Assembly (NCBI RefSeq): GCF_008831285.2
Contig: NC_045138.2
Location: 35,269,115 to 35,333,114, forward strand
DNA: 64,000 nucleotides
DNA from: Nymphaea colorata
Taxonomy: Eukaryota; Streptophyta; Magnoliopsida; Nymphaeales; Nymphaeaceae
Direction of reading: 5' to 3'
Both the position numbers and the translations under genes were made by a program. Positions 1 to 12,124 of this stretch are shown here, one piece after another. Numbering within the stretch: position 1 is the stretch's first letter; each line of letters opens with the position of its first letter. Under the pieces are notes generated by a model. It had not been told where the DNA came from. It was given only the letters and a program-made list of their open reading frames with translations, and searched no databases.

Positions 1-3000
1 TGGATAGGCTACTGGCTTTCTGGCTCGGGGAATTTCATTTTCAGAGTTTCCTGTTCCAAGCCGAGGAATAACTCGTCGGATGAGGTACTGAAATCTCCGG
101 TTCCTGTTGTCTTTCTTTTTTTTATTTTTCTTTTTTTGGTTTGTCCCATTGTCACGAGAGCTCGTTTTAAACATAATCAGCACTTCTCCATGAAATCCTT
201 TTCTCCTCCTTCTTGGGGAACAGTTATCTTTATTTAAGACATTGGCCTGGCATGGAAATTGTTCATCAATTATGCGTGGGTAAGTCAACTAATGAATGTG
301 CAAACGACTGAAAAAGAGATGTGAACTAATCAATTAAATCCTACCGTTCTGTCAAACTACAGCCACATCTCAGTCCTGGCAAATGTGCACGGGGAAACTG
401 GTTTAGTGAGACGTCGCTTGTTGTTAAGTTCGGATTAGATGGCTACCGATGTTTGGCATTAGGAATCAATTCCAACCCTAGAATTCTATCAAACTACGGC
501 CACATGTCAGTCCTGGCAAATGTTTACCTCGCAGAAGCTGGTTTGATGAGACGTCGCCTTGTTGACATATAGATTTGGATTAGAATGTGGCTAGCTTGCA
601 TGTTAAGGAAACCGGAATAGTTCAATTAGTGGTCATTCACTCATCTTCATTACTGGGTACTTTTCTTTTTTCTGAGAAGTTCATTTCCATATTCTCTTTC
701 GGCGTGTTTCTCGTCTTCGTCATCAAATATTTATTGCATGAATTGTTGTATTTGCAGATCCATGGAATGAAAGACCTGCAGATTCTGAAATCATGGAATG
801 TTCCATGGGACTGGCTGACTGTTGTGTGTATCATGTTGCCATACGTGCTGATGTAAGTTGTATGGTTTTCTTATTCTGCAATGGATTAATCGCTTCTCGT
901 ATTAATTTATAGATGCATCTTCTTGGCCCGTTATTTGGTTTCCTCCACAAGCCAACTCGCTTCTTCTAGCCTGTTTGCTGGTCTCTCGCCATTCTCATAC
1001 TTTCAGACAGGCAAATACGGTGTCTTCTAACTTCATCTTTGTTTTTTGACGAACCTGTATCTCATGCACCATCCTACTATTTAGTGTGTTTATACATTCT
1101 AACCCTCAACAGGATAAAAAGAAAGAAACATGAATACAAGGGTAGGCAAAAGTTGATTGGTGGCCACTAAATTCTCCGTCTAGCGGTAGATGATAAGCTT
1201 CGTAAGACTTAAGAATGACTTCCCTGGTTGGTGATGTAGACAGAACGTGGAGATTAGGGGTTTAAAGTTTAAGCAACGTTACCATAAGATGCATCTCGTT
1301 ATGGTTTGCTCAAGAGGCTTTGGCCTTTTCTTGCTGGACTCTACTGTGGAACATGATATTGCGTGTGGTTCAGACGTTCCTTACCGGATCCTCGTTTATC
1401 CAGCATCTCAAGAAAGGTTCTTCACTTAATTTATTGTGGCCTGGCTTGGCACCCTGCCTACTCTTGCTGGATGATTCTCTAGAGTGTGTTGCTTCCAGTC
1501 CATACTGTTGTGGATGGTCATTCTTTTTGTATTAGTTTCACCTAGGGGACGGAAAGGAAGCCATATATTATGCATAAAATTGGAATTAATTGGGAAAAGA
1601 AAATTTCATTTGAAGCTTGATTTTTGCTGATCTGGTACTATCCCCATGATTTTGCATGTGATATTTGTGTACCTTACAATGTTACAAATAGAATTGTTTA
1701 AATATGTACATATGATTGTCTGTAATTACATTGTTTCCTTAAATATGCATGAATGGGACTTGTTTGTCCAATAATCATGTAGCTTTAACAGAAAAAAGGT
1801 TAAAACCTATATTTTATAAATCTACAGACGAGTAAATGTTAAGCTTTCAACATGGTGTGAAGCTGTAGATATCTCACGGCAGGTCATTCTGAGGACTGCT
1901 TTAGTTGACTAGTGCAACCTAGTATGCAGCTTCCAACTCTAAGCATATTCTGCCAGCATTTTCTTCACAGGAATTATGGAATCAGCTGGTCTAAGAGGGG
2001 ATTTACAACTTTATTCTCAAAGGATGAACATAGTTCCAGAGAATGCAGATGAACTGGCAGCCAAGCTGTTCATAGATCAATTGTATTTTCTCTTTCACAT
2101 CCATATTGAAAATTTTTATCTTGGTCTTGTCTTAAGACTTATTAGTGTCTTTTGCCCATTGCAGACTGAAAACAGCTGTTAAACTTTCAATTATTTATGC
2201 ATTTGTCAGGCCGTATCAGCCATTTCCTGATGATGTGTTTTCTTATAGTAAGTTTCTTTTGGTGATTGAAGCACAAGCTTATGATTCATCCTACTTTGGC
2301 AGAAGTTTGCAATAATTTATCGTTATGAAATCTAGTTCATTTATCTTGTTAATCTTGTTAATCTTGTGAATTTCAAGTAAATCTTTTTTGCATGTAAAGT
2401 ACTTGGTACCAACATGTTGTTCTTGTTCATTGCTTTGACGTTGAAATCCAGTCCACTTTGTGTTGTATCACATGGGCATTGTGGGTCACTTGCTATACTG
2501 GAGGCAGATTTTTGATAGGTCCACAACAAGATAAGGCATTTCATCATGCATGATGCATGGCACTCCGGTTCTTTTGGCTTTATGACTTTGAGCCTCCATT
2601 GTTATTGTTTTTTTACAGTCACTTTAATGTGTCTTACAGGATGGGAAAAGCCATTTGACCTGCAGCATGGTTGGGTTGTGTGGGGAAGTTTAGGTCTGTT
2701 AGTTGCAACAAGTACCATTTTCTTGATTAAGTTCTTCCTAAGCAGCGCAGGTCAGGTGCAAAATGAGGTCGGTTTATTTCTTTGTTCTCTGTGATGCTTT
2801 ACTATTCCCTTGATTGGCTTTGGACCTTTTCCTGCACAGCCTATGTTGAAGGTGTGTGCTTCCAAGATGAATATGCTTCCAATCGGGGTTTCCTATACTC
2901 CTTGAGTTCATGTATATGATACTGCCATTATTCTCAACTTGGGCTGGTGGCAGACCTCTTGGTGGGCAGATGTGTTACTACTAAGAGCTTTATATTTGGT

Positions 3001-4479
3001 GTTGGTGCCTTCTGTCTTTATGACAAAGGGGAAAGACTGACAATACAATACATGTGCATGCCTATTTCTCAACATGTTCGGTTCAGTCATGAGATTACTA
3101 TTTATACTAGTGATGCATATCTGTGGCTATTACGACTTATCAAGTACTATTTATAGGGTTTCATACTGATTGTTTTCTATGGATTTTACTGCTTGTTACT
3201 AATTAGAATTGCCATTGATTTGGTTTCAGGCTGATCCTTTATTGATGTTGTTGCCATTTATTGGTACATCAAATTTCAGGTGTTTAACACTATATTCTAT
3301 ATACTTATCTGGAACCCATTTTAGTTCATATGATCAATGTTTTTTCTTTAGATGTCACATTTTGAAATTTGTCAGTAGCATTGTTTATCAATTCTACCTT
3401 GCAGTACTGCTTGTGTACTTGGTACCGTTGGAGTTCTGGCACCAGTTTGTGAGGAAACATTATACAGAGGTTTTCTTATGGTGTCTTTAACAAAGTGGTG
3501 AGTCTTTCTAGTAATGATGGATTTTCTTTAGGTGACAGTTACAAAGCTCATAGCAGCAGACTGCATGATTAACTTTACCATACATTTTATGATAAAACTG
3601 TCAGGTTTCCTGTACCTCTGTCTGTGCTTCTCAGTGCATTTACTTTTGCTCTTGCACATCAATCCTCTGGAAAATTCCTTGAGATCTTTACTTTTGGTAT
3701 GTCCTAAGAACATTTTTTAGTCTTATTTCTGACTTACAAAAATTTGTGTACGCATGATACGTTTCTTGCAGTCTGCATCAGTGTGTCAGTGACATTGCCG
3801 AAGGTTTATGGAAGGAACTCCTAGGTCCTACGAAGTATATTTCACTCTCATGTGTCCCTTTTTATCCTTTGCTTTATGGGTAGCCTGTGCGCATACCAGA
3901 TCAGCTGTTTCTGCCATAAAATGTGCCAGGTAATAGAAGTAAGGACACCACTCTGGCTGAACGTAAGGACGCACCTTTGATGGCAAACCATGATACTTGA
4001 TTGAAGGCCATGTAGGAGACATTGACATCCTTTGTTAAAGGCAATGGCTAAATATAATTGGAGAAAGTCCTAAAACAAGCGAATTGCAAACCCCAACTGA
4101 TTGATCAAAAGCTTAATATTGGTCTGCCGTGCATAGTTATATAGCAGGGATTTTTGTGATAACTAATTTCTTGTGCATCTGCACTTGGTTATGGTATATC
4201 CATTCATCACCAACTGCACATCTTATTTTTGTTGCACAACATGGCTATAGGTGTGGTCCTCGGACTTGTTTATGCTCAAACAAGAAATCTCTTTTCTTCA
4301 ATTGCAATACATGCATGCTGGAATTTTGGTGTCATCCTCTTGCTGAAACTCCTTCAAGTAAGCTGTTTATGGCGGTAGTTGCATTTGAAATTGTTTTTTG
4401 CTATTGCTGAATCTGAAACATATGTTAATTTTTGCAGTTGCAGGGATACAATATAGAAGAATACACTCTCACCATGTGA
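1..4479 (+). CDS. CPBP/CAAX-like intramembrane metalloprotease, 5' end outside window
   Basis: Putative membrane protease of the CPBP (ABI/CAAX) family, probably plastid-targeted. Exons by eye: 1-84 (partial), 758-852, 1971-2082, 2165-2247, 2640-2767, 3230-3279, 3405-3497, 3605-3696, 4251-4357, 4438-4479, all with gt/ag borders. From exon 3 to the stop the phases join without a break. All three family motifs are present: EETLYR (EExxxR) in exon 7, FALAH (FxxxH) in exon 8 and HACWN (HxxxN) in exon 9, which are the expected metal and catalytic positions. Hydrophobic segments in exons 5, 6, 8 and 9 fit a multi-pass protein. Exon 1 (RVSCSKPR...) resembles the end of a chloroplast transit peptide, which is inference. 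The join of exon 2 to exon 3 is out of phase by one base with the obvious splice sites, so a small exon was missed or there is an indel. Family assignment is firm; substrate is unknown. Confidence 0.85.
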
Positions 4480-6661
4480 AGGCTTTGATTAATGAATGTT
4501 TTTGGGCTTTCATCAAGGGGAGATGAGTCATCCTCTTTGATCCAGTCTTTGTCAGGTAAGTTCCAGAATCGTGGAGTTCCTGATCATATCTCCATCTGCA
4601 GTCTGTTGCGATGTCTCATTTTCAGATTAACCATCACAGATAGGTTATATTAGAATCTGTGCTTGAAGAGATACAAGTAGGCGTTAATCATGGCATTTGG
4701 CCTTATCGACAGAAGAAAGATGGGTCAAGGCACACGAATCACACAACAGTGGGGATCTCAGTTCTGTATTGTACTTTGATGGTGAGCAATGTAATTCAGC
4801 CAAGTTGTTTAACAGTATTCTCTGTCTTGAATTTGTTGTTTATATCTTTAGTTCACAAAAAAGATTCAGGAAGGAAGCATTCTCTTTCCCTCTTTAAAGC
4901 AGAACCAACAGTTGTCAATCATCACGTTGACGACCGAGATGAGGTTGAACGGGATTCGCGTCGGATAAAAGCATTACTATTAGGCTTGCTTCTAATTACT
5001 TGACCTCTAGGACCGGTTCCGATTGCGAATCCATGTAAACAAAACGAGATGTTTTCTGAACGCAAATTTGGATTGATTTTCATGCGAGTTCATCGGAGGC
5101 ACGACCGCAGGTTACGTATGCTAGCTACTATTTTATTGGATTTGGGTTGGAATGCAAACGTGGATTTTGTTAGTCCTGAACCCTTTATCGGATGTCTCCG
5201 AAGAGACGGGTCCTGAACCCTTTGCCTTGGGTAAATTTCCTGAGGAAATGGCGTTGAACATCAGCCCTTCAAATGATCTGATTTTTGTTCCCGTTAGTTG
5301 CACCTACGTACTGCAGTTGGCACGCATTATCAGCGATTCAGCGGCCGGTTAAAGTTGGTCCGGGACAGGTCACCAGCGCGATGCCCGTAAACGTTACTGG
5401 CCCTTGTTTTCTTCTCCATGTCTCAGTCATCCTACACTTTGATTCGTCTAGGTCTCTATTGGCTAAAGTTGTCTACTTATATAAAGTGATTGAACTGCGA
5501 CAGGTTCACGAGCACACCAGTGGACGAGCATCAGTTAGAGGGCCCAACGATGTGAGGGCTTCCTCTGCTTGTCCTTCCTCGGGGCAGCAGCATGCAGAAT
5601 GAAAAAGGTAATGCCAATAACTACCTAATAATAGTAAGTCACAATTAAGCTGTGCCGCCCGGTCTATTCGGCTCGGCAAACCTATTATGAAGCCAACGAA
5701 GGTTTAAGCAGCAGTAGTTCCAAGAGTTCCACTTCTCTTTTCACTTGCTATCTGAATTGCGGCAAAACCAGCAAGAGCTTGGTGTTTCCCTTTGGGCCTT
5801 TGGACAAATCCGCTCAACCTCTGTTAGTGAGCACAGCACAGTCGATGGATGAGGAACCCTTTTTGAATGATGACAGTAGTGGAGCTACCATGGGCCTGGT
5901 GTGGGCAACTGCCTACCTCAGTCTGGGAAACCTTCTTAAAAATTTTATCTATCATGTGTTAGACTCAAGCCTAACCCTACGGGGATGCCCACGCCTGACA
6001 TTAGCTCTCCACTCAAGTGGCCCAGGGCATGTCACTGTTGTTATGCCACTTTTGCAGGGAAAGCACGGCCTACGTACGTTTATCAAAAAATTTCTCTTAA
6101 AGGGTAGGCTGCAACTACCTAAATCCGCTGCTTACAGCCAGTGGGTCGCGCAAGGCATGCTTGGAAAGGCATGCATACACCTTGCTTCTTGAGTTCCCTT
6201 TGCAGGTGAGCTTGTGTTGTCTTGTCTCCTCTTTTACATTCCCGTTGGTGTGATTGGTGGTTGGTGAACATCGATTCTCCTCCACCGTTTTCAATGGTGT
6301 CGGAGGATGAAGTAATTATTTGAAGGAAGTCAATCATGTGAGAAACATTGTGAACTGGCGAAAATATTGAAAACCTGCAGATACTGGGAAGGTGAGAGGT
6401 TGACGGTTTGGCGCTGTTGTTACAGTGGTGAAAAGCTTTTCATTCTGAAGCTTCCCGTTTCTCGCCAGTTGCCGCCGTTGATAGTGCGCGGTTAGCCAAT
6501 CTTAGCTCAGAAAAGCACCCGGTTGAGTTAGCATTTTGCTCCGACCAATAGATGCACAACTAGTCAATATACATAGCACCTCGTTTTAGCGGGCAGATCT
6601 TTTGATCAGGCCGGGACACAAACTTTTTGTTCGGGTTTGCGGAGAAGAATTAAAATTCATT
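4480..6661. other. 3' flank of protease gene and intergenic DNA
   Basis: Nothing here reads as a conserved protein. Open frames up to 137 codons (5779-6192 +) have no recognisable domain and no splice continuity. The first few hundred bases are probably the 3' UTR of the protease gene. Confidence 0.5.
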
Positions 6662-6666
6662 GAGAA
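6662..6666. repeat. 5-bp target-site duplication, left copy (GAGAA)
   Basis: GAGAA directly precedes the 5' LTR and is repeated exactly at 14401-14405 directly after the 3' LTR. This is the footprint of one LTR-retrotransposon integration. Confidence 0.9.
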
Positions 6667-7379
6667 TGTTGCCGGCCGGCCAATTATGTCTGGCCCGGCC
6701 AAGCTAGTAGAAGGATATGCTACTTGGCTAGCTTAGGCACAGCTCGGAAAGCATGTGAGATCAATCGGACGCTAAGTCAAGCAAAAAACAATGCACGTAG
6801 AATGTGCATCGCGGTGGTGCGGTGACGAAGCGAATCAATGCATCAAGGTGGACAGTCCCTTTGGAAGTGCAAGTCCGTCATTGGGGAAACCAGTGGGTTC
6901 CCCACGCGTAGTGTTTGGATGCACAAAAGGGTGCGCGTGGGTTAGGGGCAATTCCCCCAGTGGGCGCATACGCTGCATTCCACAACCGCGTAGAGTCACG
7001 CAGGGGTGAGCAAGTGAATGTTCATCGTCGAGTAGGGCGATGGTCGGCCGCCTTACTTAATGACATATAGTCGTCAATTGGCTTCGGTTGGGGACTTCTT
7101 CTCAACGGAAGTCTACCCCCACCCAGATTTCGCATGGATGTAGATAGGCACTTGGAGGAATGACGACGTTCTGACAGGGCCTCATGGCCACGGCTTGCCG
7201 ATGGCCGACAATAGGATAAACCTGGGTGATGGTGTGCCGAGTGCTTAGCACTCCTCGTCTAGTCCACAGTCCCGAAGAAAAGATGAATGCTTCTGCTAGC
7301 TTAAGAGAGAGTCGGCTGGCCGAAGGCTTTGGGGAACGTCTTCGGCGCCGCACGGGCTCGAGAAACTCGGCCCGTGACA
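6667..7379 (+). repeat. 5' LTR
   Basis: Starts TGTTGCCGGCC and ends CCCGTGACA. It aligns along its whole length with 13695-14400, with scattered transitions and a few single-base gaps. It supplies the promoter and polyadenylation signals in such elements; I did not map them. Confidence 0.92.
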
Positions 7380-7381
7380 AG

Positions 7382-7393
7382 TGGTATCAGAGC
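7382..7393 (+). other. Primer-binding site for initiator tRNA-Met
   Basis: TGGTATCAGAGC, the standard plant LTR-retrotransposon primer site complementary to the 3' end of initiator tRNA-Met, two bases after the 5' LTR. It fixes the orientation of the element as plus strand. Confidence 0.92.
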
Positions 7394-7699
7394 AGATGAT
7401 TCTCAGAAAGAACTTAGAAAAATGAGAACACTGCGATGATAACAAACAAATGGTTCTTTAAAATGTTGGCTTGTTTGGTGCCCTAAGGGTTTGGGCATGT
7501 TCATCGGACACTGGTTCAAGTGACCGCGTTGGTGTTGGCCAGATGGAGATCATACGTTCCGAAGATGATGTCTGGGCATCAGGAGCAAAAGGGCCAAGGG
7601 AGCCGCTCGCTGAGACAGATAGGGTGAGACCCGACGTGGAAAAGGATTGTCCAGGAAGGCAAGTGCCCTTAGTGTTGACATGTCTCGAGAAAGGAGCAT
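7394..7699 (+). other. Internal region of LTR element, left part
   Basis: Short internal sequence between the primer site and the hAT insertion. It holds an open frame of 79 codons (7471-7710) with no recognisable gag or pol homology. Confidence 0.6.
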
Positions 7700-7707
7700 G
7701 TGCACGG
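7700..7707. repeat. 8-bp hAT target-site duplication, left copy
   Basis: GTGCACGG precedes the left hAT terminus and recurs exactly at 13409-13416 after the right terminus. Eight-base duplications are the hallmark of hAT transposition. Confidence 0.92.
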
Positions 7708-7855
7708 TAGGCCTGGGCGTCGGGCCGGGTCTGGGTCGAGGAATTTTGTTATCGGGCCGAACTTGAGCGAGCCCCGCCCAGCCCGAGATCTTAACGGGCC
7801 GGGCCTGGTTATCACTTCTACAGCCCGGCCCGGCCCGACGGCCCGTTAGGAACTT
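7708..7855 (+). repeat. hAT left terminal and GGCCCGG-rich subterminal region
   Basis: Terminal inverted repeat followed by clustered GGGCCGGGC/GCCCGGCCC motifs. In hAT elements subterminal repeats of this type are transposase-binding sites. Confidence 0.8.
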
Positions 7856-8591
7856 AGGTCATGTTCCTCCCGCGCGGCTCCCCTTGTTTCACACTTTCAC
7901 ATTTTCCATCGAGGGAGGCTGGAGGCAGAGTAACAGAGTCTAGCAGATTCGTAGAGCCGCTACCTGCGCTGCAGAGACAGGGAGACTGAGAGTGGGAGAG
8001 ACCGTGTGCCCGCCACCGTTTCCATAGTCGATACCTGATACCCAGCCAGTCTCCGCCACTGTCACTGTCTCCGCTCCACCACTGGGCCACCGATAAAGAA
8101 ATCAATGTGTTTTGTTGATGTAGGTTCTGCAGTATTCTGTATTCATACATAAATTATCACAACCCACATTTTTTTTTCCGAGATCTTGCCTCTTGGATAG
8201 TTGGATGCCGTTGGATCTCACCGCTGCATTGTAAATTTCGTTCTGCAGGTGCGCCATTTTTGTGGTGCAGGAATCCTCAAAAATGTCTTGACAAATGAAA
8301 GGCATTTCTTAGTTTAACTTTAGAAAGCAAAAATAAAGTGATAAATGATATTTTTATTTTGTCTTTTCTTTTTTTGGGTCAAAGTATCACAAAATTTTCT
8401 TGTATTTTTTGTTTTCCTTTATTTTTCTTCTTTTTGGTGTTTCTGAAAATAATGGAAATTTCTGATAATGTTGTTGAGTTAGCACCTCGGTTCCCTGGGT
8501 TACATAGGTGGGGTTTGTTTGGACACGTGCTTTCAGTTACATAGTTATAGTACTCCATTAGCAACTTTGTCCTTTGTCTTATCATTATTAG

Positions 8592-9559
8592 ATGCAATGT
8601 AAGGGGCAGGGTTTCCATGGTAGCCAGAGAATTGTGGAACATAACCTGGGAATTCTTCTGGTGAGAGTTCTTTTATGGGTTTAACTCCATGTAGCATCAT
8701 CTTTGACTAGGATTGTTCTTCTTGTTGTAGCTTAATTGTTTTCTATGCATATCATCTTTGACTAGGATTGTTCTTCTTGTTGTAGCTTAATTGTTTTCTA
8801 TGCATATTTTTCACTAGTGAAGCCTTTCTACAGTCTATCTCTCCTTATAACATTGCAGTCCTTGTCTTTTGTAGATATGGTTCATTTGTTCCTTAATGTA
8901 GAAAGGAATAGGAGATAGAAAACTAGTCAAGGGTAACTAAAGGAGCAAGAAGTTATTATCATGTGGTTTGAGGGTTTTGTTGATTTCATTTTTAAAGACA
9001 AGTTGGTGATTGATATTTTTGGTTGGATCCGGCTGTTAGTCTCACATTCTTAGAGATGTGCTGATGTAATAATTAGCTTCATATGGATGGTGAGGAATAT
9101 AAGCAGATAATCCTTTTGTGGTTTTGTGGTTGATTGTTGCACAGTGGAGAACCTGATGTTCATTCTTGTATGAATAAACCATTAGAAATTGACTATACTT
9201 TTGGCATTTAGCTTCAATGAGAATCTTTAAATATGTATATGTCTCATTTAGCTTAAATTCTAAAAAAATGTTTGTTTTGATTGAGAACAGGTCAAGTTTT
9301 TTGAATTTTATGGACGTAAGCTAAACACAAGTGGTGTTGGGATTTCTTGCAACGTGGGAGGAGCCTTTTTCCTGAAAAGTAGCAAAGGGTACGTTGCATG
9401 TGATTTCTGATTTGCCTATTTGTTCATATGGTTTTTGTCTCCTTTTCATGTAAATATTATATCATATTCACTCTTTTGTGTATGAAATTTGTATTGTTTG
9501 ACAGTTTTATGAAGTTTGAACGGCCGCATCTTATCTCCATTGAGGATCCATCTTAGCTA
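8592..9559 (+). pseudogene. Captured fragment of a TRF4/PAPD5-like non-canonical poly(A) polymerase gene
   Basis: Three consecutive exon pieces with introns retained: 8592-8660 (contains QGFHGSQRIVEHNLGILL), 9291-9388 (contains VKFFEFYGRKLNTS and AFFLKSSKG) and 9505-9559 (contains FMKFERPHLISIEDPS, then stop). Joined across gt/ag borders they read in one frame and match the PAP/25A-associated region of TRF4/PAPD5-type nuclear nucleotidyltransferases, where FxxYGRKLNT, GGxFFLKS and RPxLxSIEDP are conserved. The catalytic nucleotidyltransferase domain is absent, so no enzyme can be made. Retained introns show that DNA, not mRNA, was copied. The fragment lies between the hAT ends and upstream of the transposase, as expected for transduplicated host DNA. 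Confidence 0.85.
8696..8805 (+). repeat. 55-bp exact tandem duplication
   Basis: Two identical adjacent 55-base copies, 8696-8750 and 8751-8805, each beginning ATCATCTTTGACTAGG. They lie in the first intron of the captured poly(A)-polymerase fragment and are identical as far as I can read, suggesting a recent slippage or repair duplication. Confidence 0.9.
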
Positions 9560-9675
9560 AACATTGATTTTCGTCATACTGAGGTAGAACAAGGAAGTAT
9601 TGTTATGGTGGGTGATAGCTCTGTTTCACATTATTTTACTTTTGCAGAATTTTTATGTATGTTTTTTCCTTCCAG

Positions 9676-9740
9676 GTCTATATCATTGATTTTGGACTTG
9701 CAAAGCGATATCGAGATTCTGCAAGCAACCACCACATTCT
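9676..9740 (+). pseudogene. Captured casein kinase 1 exon fragment
   Basis: After a good acceptor (ccttccag) the frame reads VYIIDFGLAKRYRDSASNHHI. This is the DFG activation segment of casein kinase 1, where the sequence around DFGLAK(R/K)YRD followed by HxHI is diagnostic. Homology stops after about 21 residues and the frame runs into unrelated sequence. The catalytic lysine, HRD loop and the rest of the kinase are absent, so this is a non-functional fragment. It is a second host gene represented in the same hAT element. Confidence 0.83.
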
Positions 9741-10187
9741 TTTATATTTCTTAAGGGCTACGTTCTTCTATATTTCTTATGGGGAAGGTAATTTTTTCCA
9801 CAAGACTTGAGTCTCTTTCTTTTACATAGGTTCTTCAAGTTCATATGAAGGTTTGATCCTTAAGTGTTGTTCTGCCTGTATGTTATGTTTGGACCATGGT
9901 AGAAAAATGTTGGCTTTAAAATTATTTTGTTCACTATAACTGATACAGGAAATTCATTAACTGAAAGATCTTAGATTCTACATGGACTATGGACTGTTGA
10001 TGCATTGTGTACACGATATTAAGAACCTAAAATTCGTGTTGTGCTAGTTTTCTTAAACGATTTACTGCTTTGTTGTTTGCCCATTGCAATTCTATGTTTT
10101 AGTGAATCTCTCTTGTGAGAATTTTTGTAATTGGTTTCCCTATGACTCTATGTTTAGGTTGTTCGGATATCATTCAAATAGTAAGTC

Positions 10188-12124
10188 ATGTCATCTAACA
10201 TTAGGGATGAAGAATATCGTCCGATGGCAGATATAGAGGAAGATGAACCTTTTATATGTACTGAAAAAGACGTTCAATCCAAGAGAAAAAGAACTTCGAT
10301 AGTATGGAATGACTTCAAATTAGTAGAATTTAATGGAAAAGAGTGGGCGAAATGCAAACATTGTGGTGAACGATTTACTGCACAAAGTAGCAGTGGTACG
10401 AGTCACTTGAAACGACATAGAGATATATGTGTCAGAAAACAAATACTTGATGGAAAATAAAAAATATTGTCATTGGAGTTGGTGAATCTGGAGCCTCAAA
10501 TTTAAGTCTACACAAACTTGATATGGACAGTATAAGAAAAGGTTTGGCTAAGTTGGCAATAATGCATGCACTTCCTTTCAGTATTGCAGAATATGAATAT
10601 CTTAACGATCTTCTAAAGCTTTGCAATCCAATGTTTGTGCCAATTTCTAGGAGAACACTTACAAAAGACATACAGTCAATGTTCTTGACTGAAAAAAAGA
10701 GATATCAAGAACTTGTAAATAACCAAGTGCAACGGATATCATTGACATTTGATATGTGGTCCTCACAACAGACATTAGGGTACTTATGCTTGATAGCCTC
10801 TCTTATTGATACAGATTGACAATTGCACTCTCACATACTTAATTTTATACATGTGCCTCCACCACATAATGTAATTTGTATATGTGATATTTTATTGGAG
10901 TGCATTACTACTAAGTGGAGAATTCATTTGAAGTTGTTTTCTGTCACTGCTGATAATTGTTCAACAAATGATAGTGGAATAAGTTTGTTGAGAAGGACCG
11001 TAGAAAGGAAAAATAATATTTCATTTCCATTGATAGGGGAGTACTTGCATATTCGTTGTGGTGCAAATATCATAAATCTGATAGTTAAAGATGGTATGAA
11101 TGATATGGACGATACAATTTCAAAAGTTCGTGATAGTGTCAAATATATAAGGGGATCACCAAAACGACTACATACTTTCAAAGAATGTGTAAAGACAATG
11201 GATTTGGATGAGAAAAAAGGTTTAAACTATGATGTTCCTACTCGATGGAATTCTACATTCATAATGTTGAGAGATGCATTATTATTCAAAGATGTCTTTC
11301 AACATTTGGCATCGTGTGATCCTAGTTATACATATTTGCCTTCTGAGGATGAGTGGTCTCATGCATCAGATTTATGTCAGTTCTTAAAGGTCTTTTACGA
11401 TGCAACAAATTTATTATCTACCACCAAGCAGGTAACAGCTAATCCAGTTTTTGAAGAAATCGTATCAATTTACCATCATTTGTATAGGCATCGTGGAACA
11501 TCAAATGAACATATAAGGGCATTGGCATGCAAAATACAAGAAAAATTTGACAAATACTTTAAGGGCTACAATATTCTCTTTGCAATTGCAACTATTTTGG
11601 ATCCTAGGTTCAAGTTGTCATACTTGAAGTATTTGCTTGGCAATTTAGATAAACATGATGTAATAGTGAAATATGGAATTATAAAGAGCACTCTTCATGA
11701 ATTGTATGCTAAGTACAGAAATATGTATGAGGATAGTGACACGTGTAATATGGGAAGAGCCAATGCATCCACTAGTACCATGATTGCAATGGAAGAGTAT
11801 AAAAGTGTGTCTAGATATGGGTTTAAAGCATATGTCAATTCTGTATCTCCTGTAGTGGTTCACACAGATGTAGACAAATATTTGTTTGATCCAATGGAAG
11901 AAATATCACCTAATGTAGAGTTCAACATATTATCTTGGTGAAAGGCAAATGAAAGCAAATACAAATTAGCTATTCATGTATCTACAGTTGCTTCAGAATT
12001 TGCATTCAGTACATCAGGAAGAATTATTAATGATTATCAATGTTCAACTACTCCCGAAAATGTAGAGTCATTAATCTGCACACAAAGTTGGATTCGTGAT
12101 GCAAGCAACTTGTGTGAAATGTAA
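10188..12124 (+). pseudogene. hAT transposase with BED zinc finger, decayed
   Basis: The N-terminal frame (10188-10460) encodes a BED zinc finger, with W-N-D-F, CKHC and HLKRH providing the C2-H2 ligands around residues 40-80. An indel in the A-run near 10450-10463 moves the reading to another frame. That frame carries the middle of the transposase (10463-10819; LTFDMWSS is the start of the RNase-H-like core) and, after an in-frame TGA, 10823-11941 (HIRCGANIINLIVKDG, NYDVPTRWNSTFIML). A further TGA at 11939 cuts off the hATC dimerisation region, still readable to 12124 (STVASEFAFSTSGRII, ICTQSWIRD). About ten residues normally preceding STVASE also appear deleted. Both TGA codons replace tryptophans expected in the family. 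No functional transposase can result. Confidence 0.93.
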
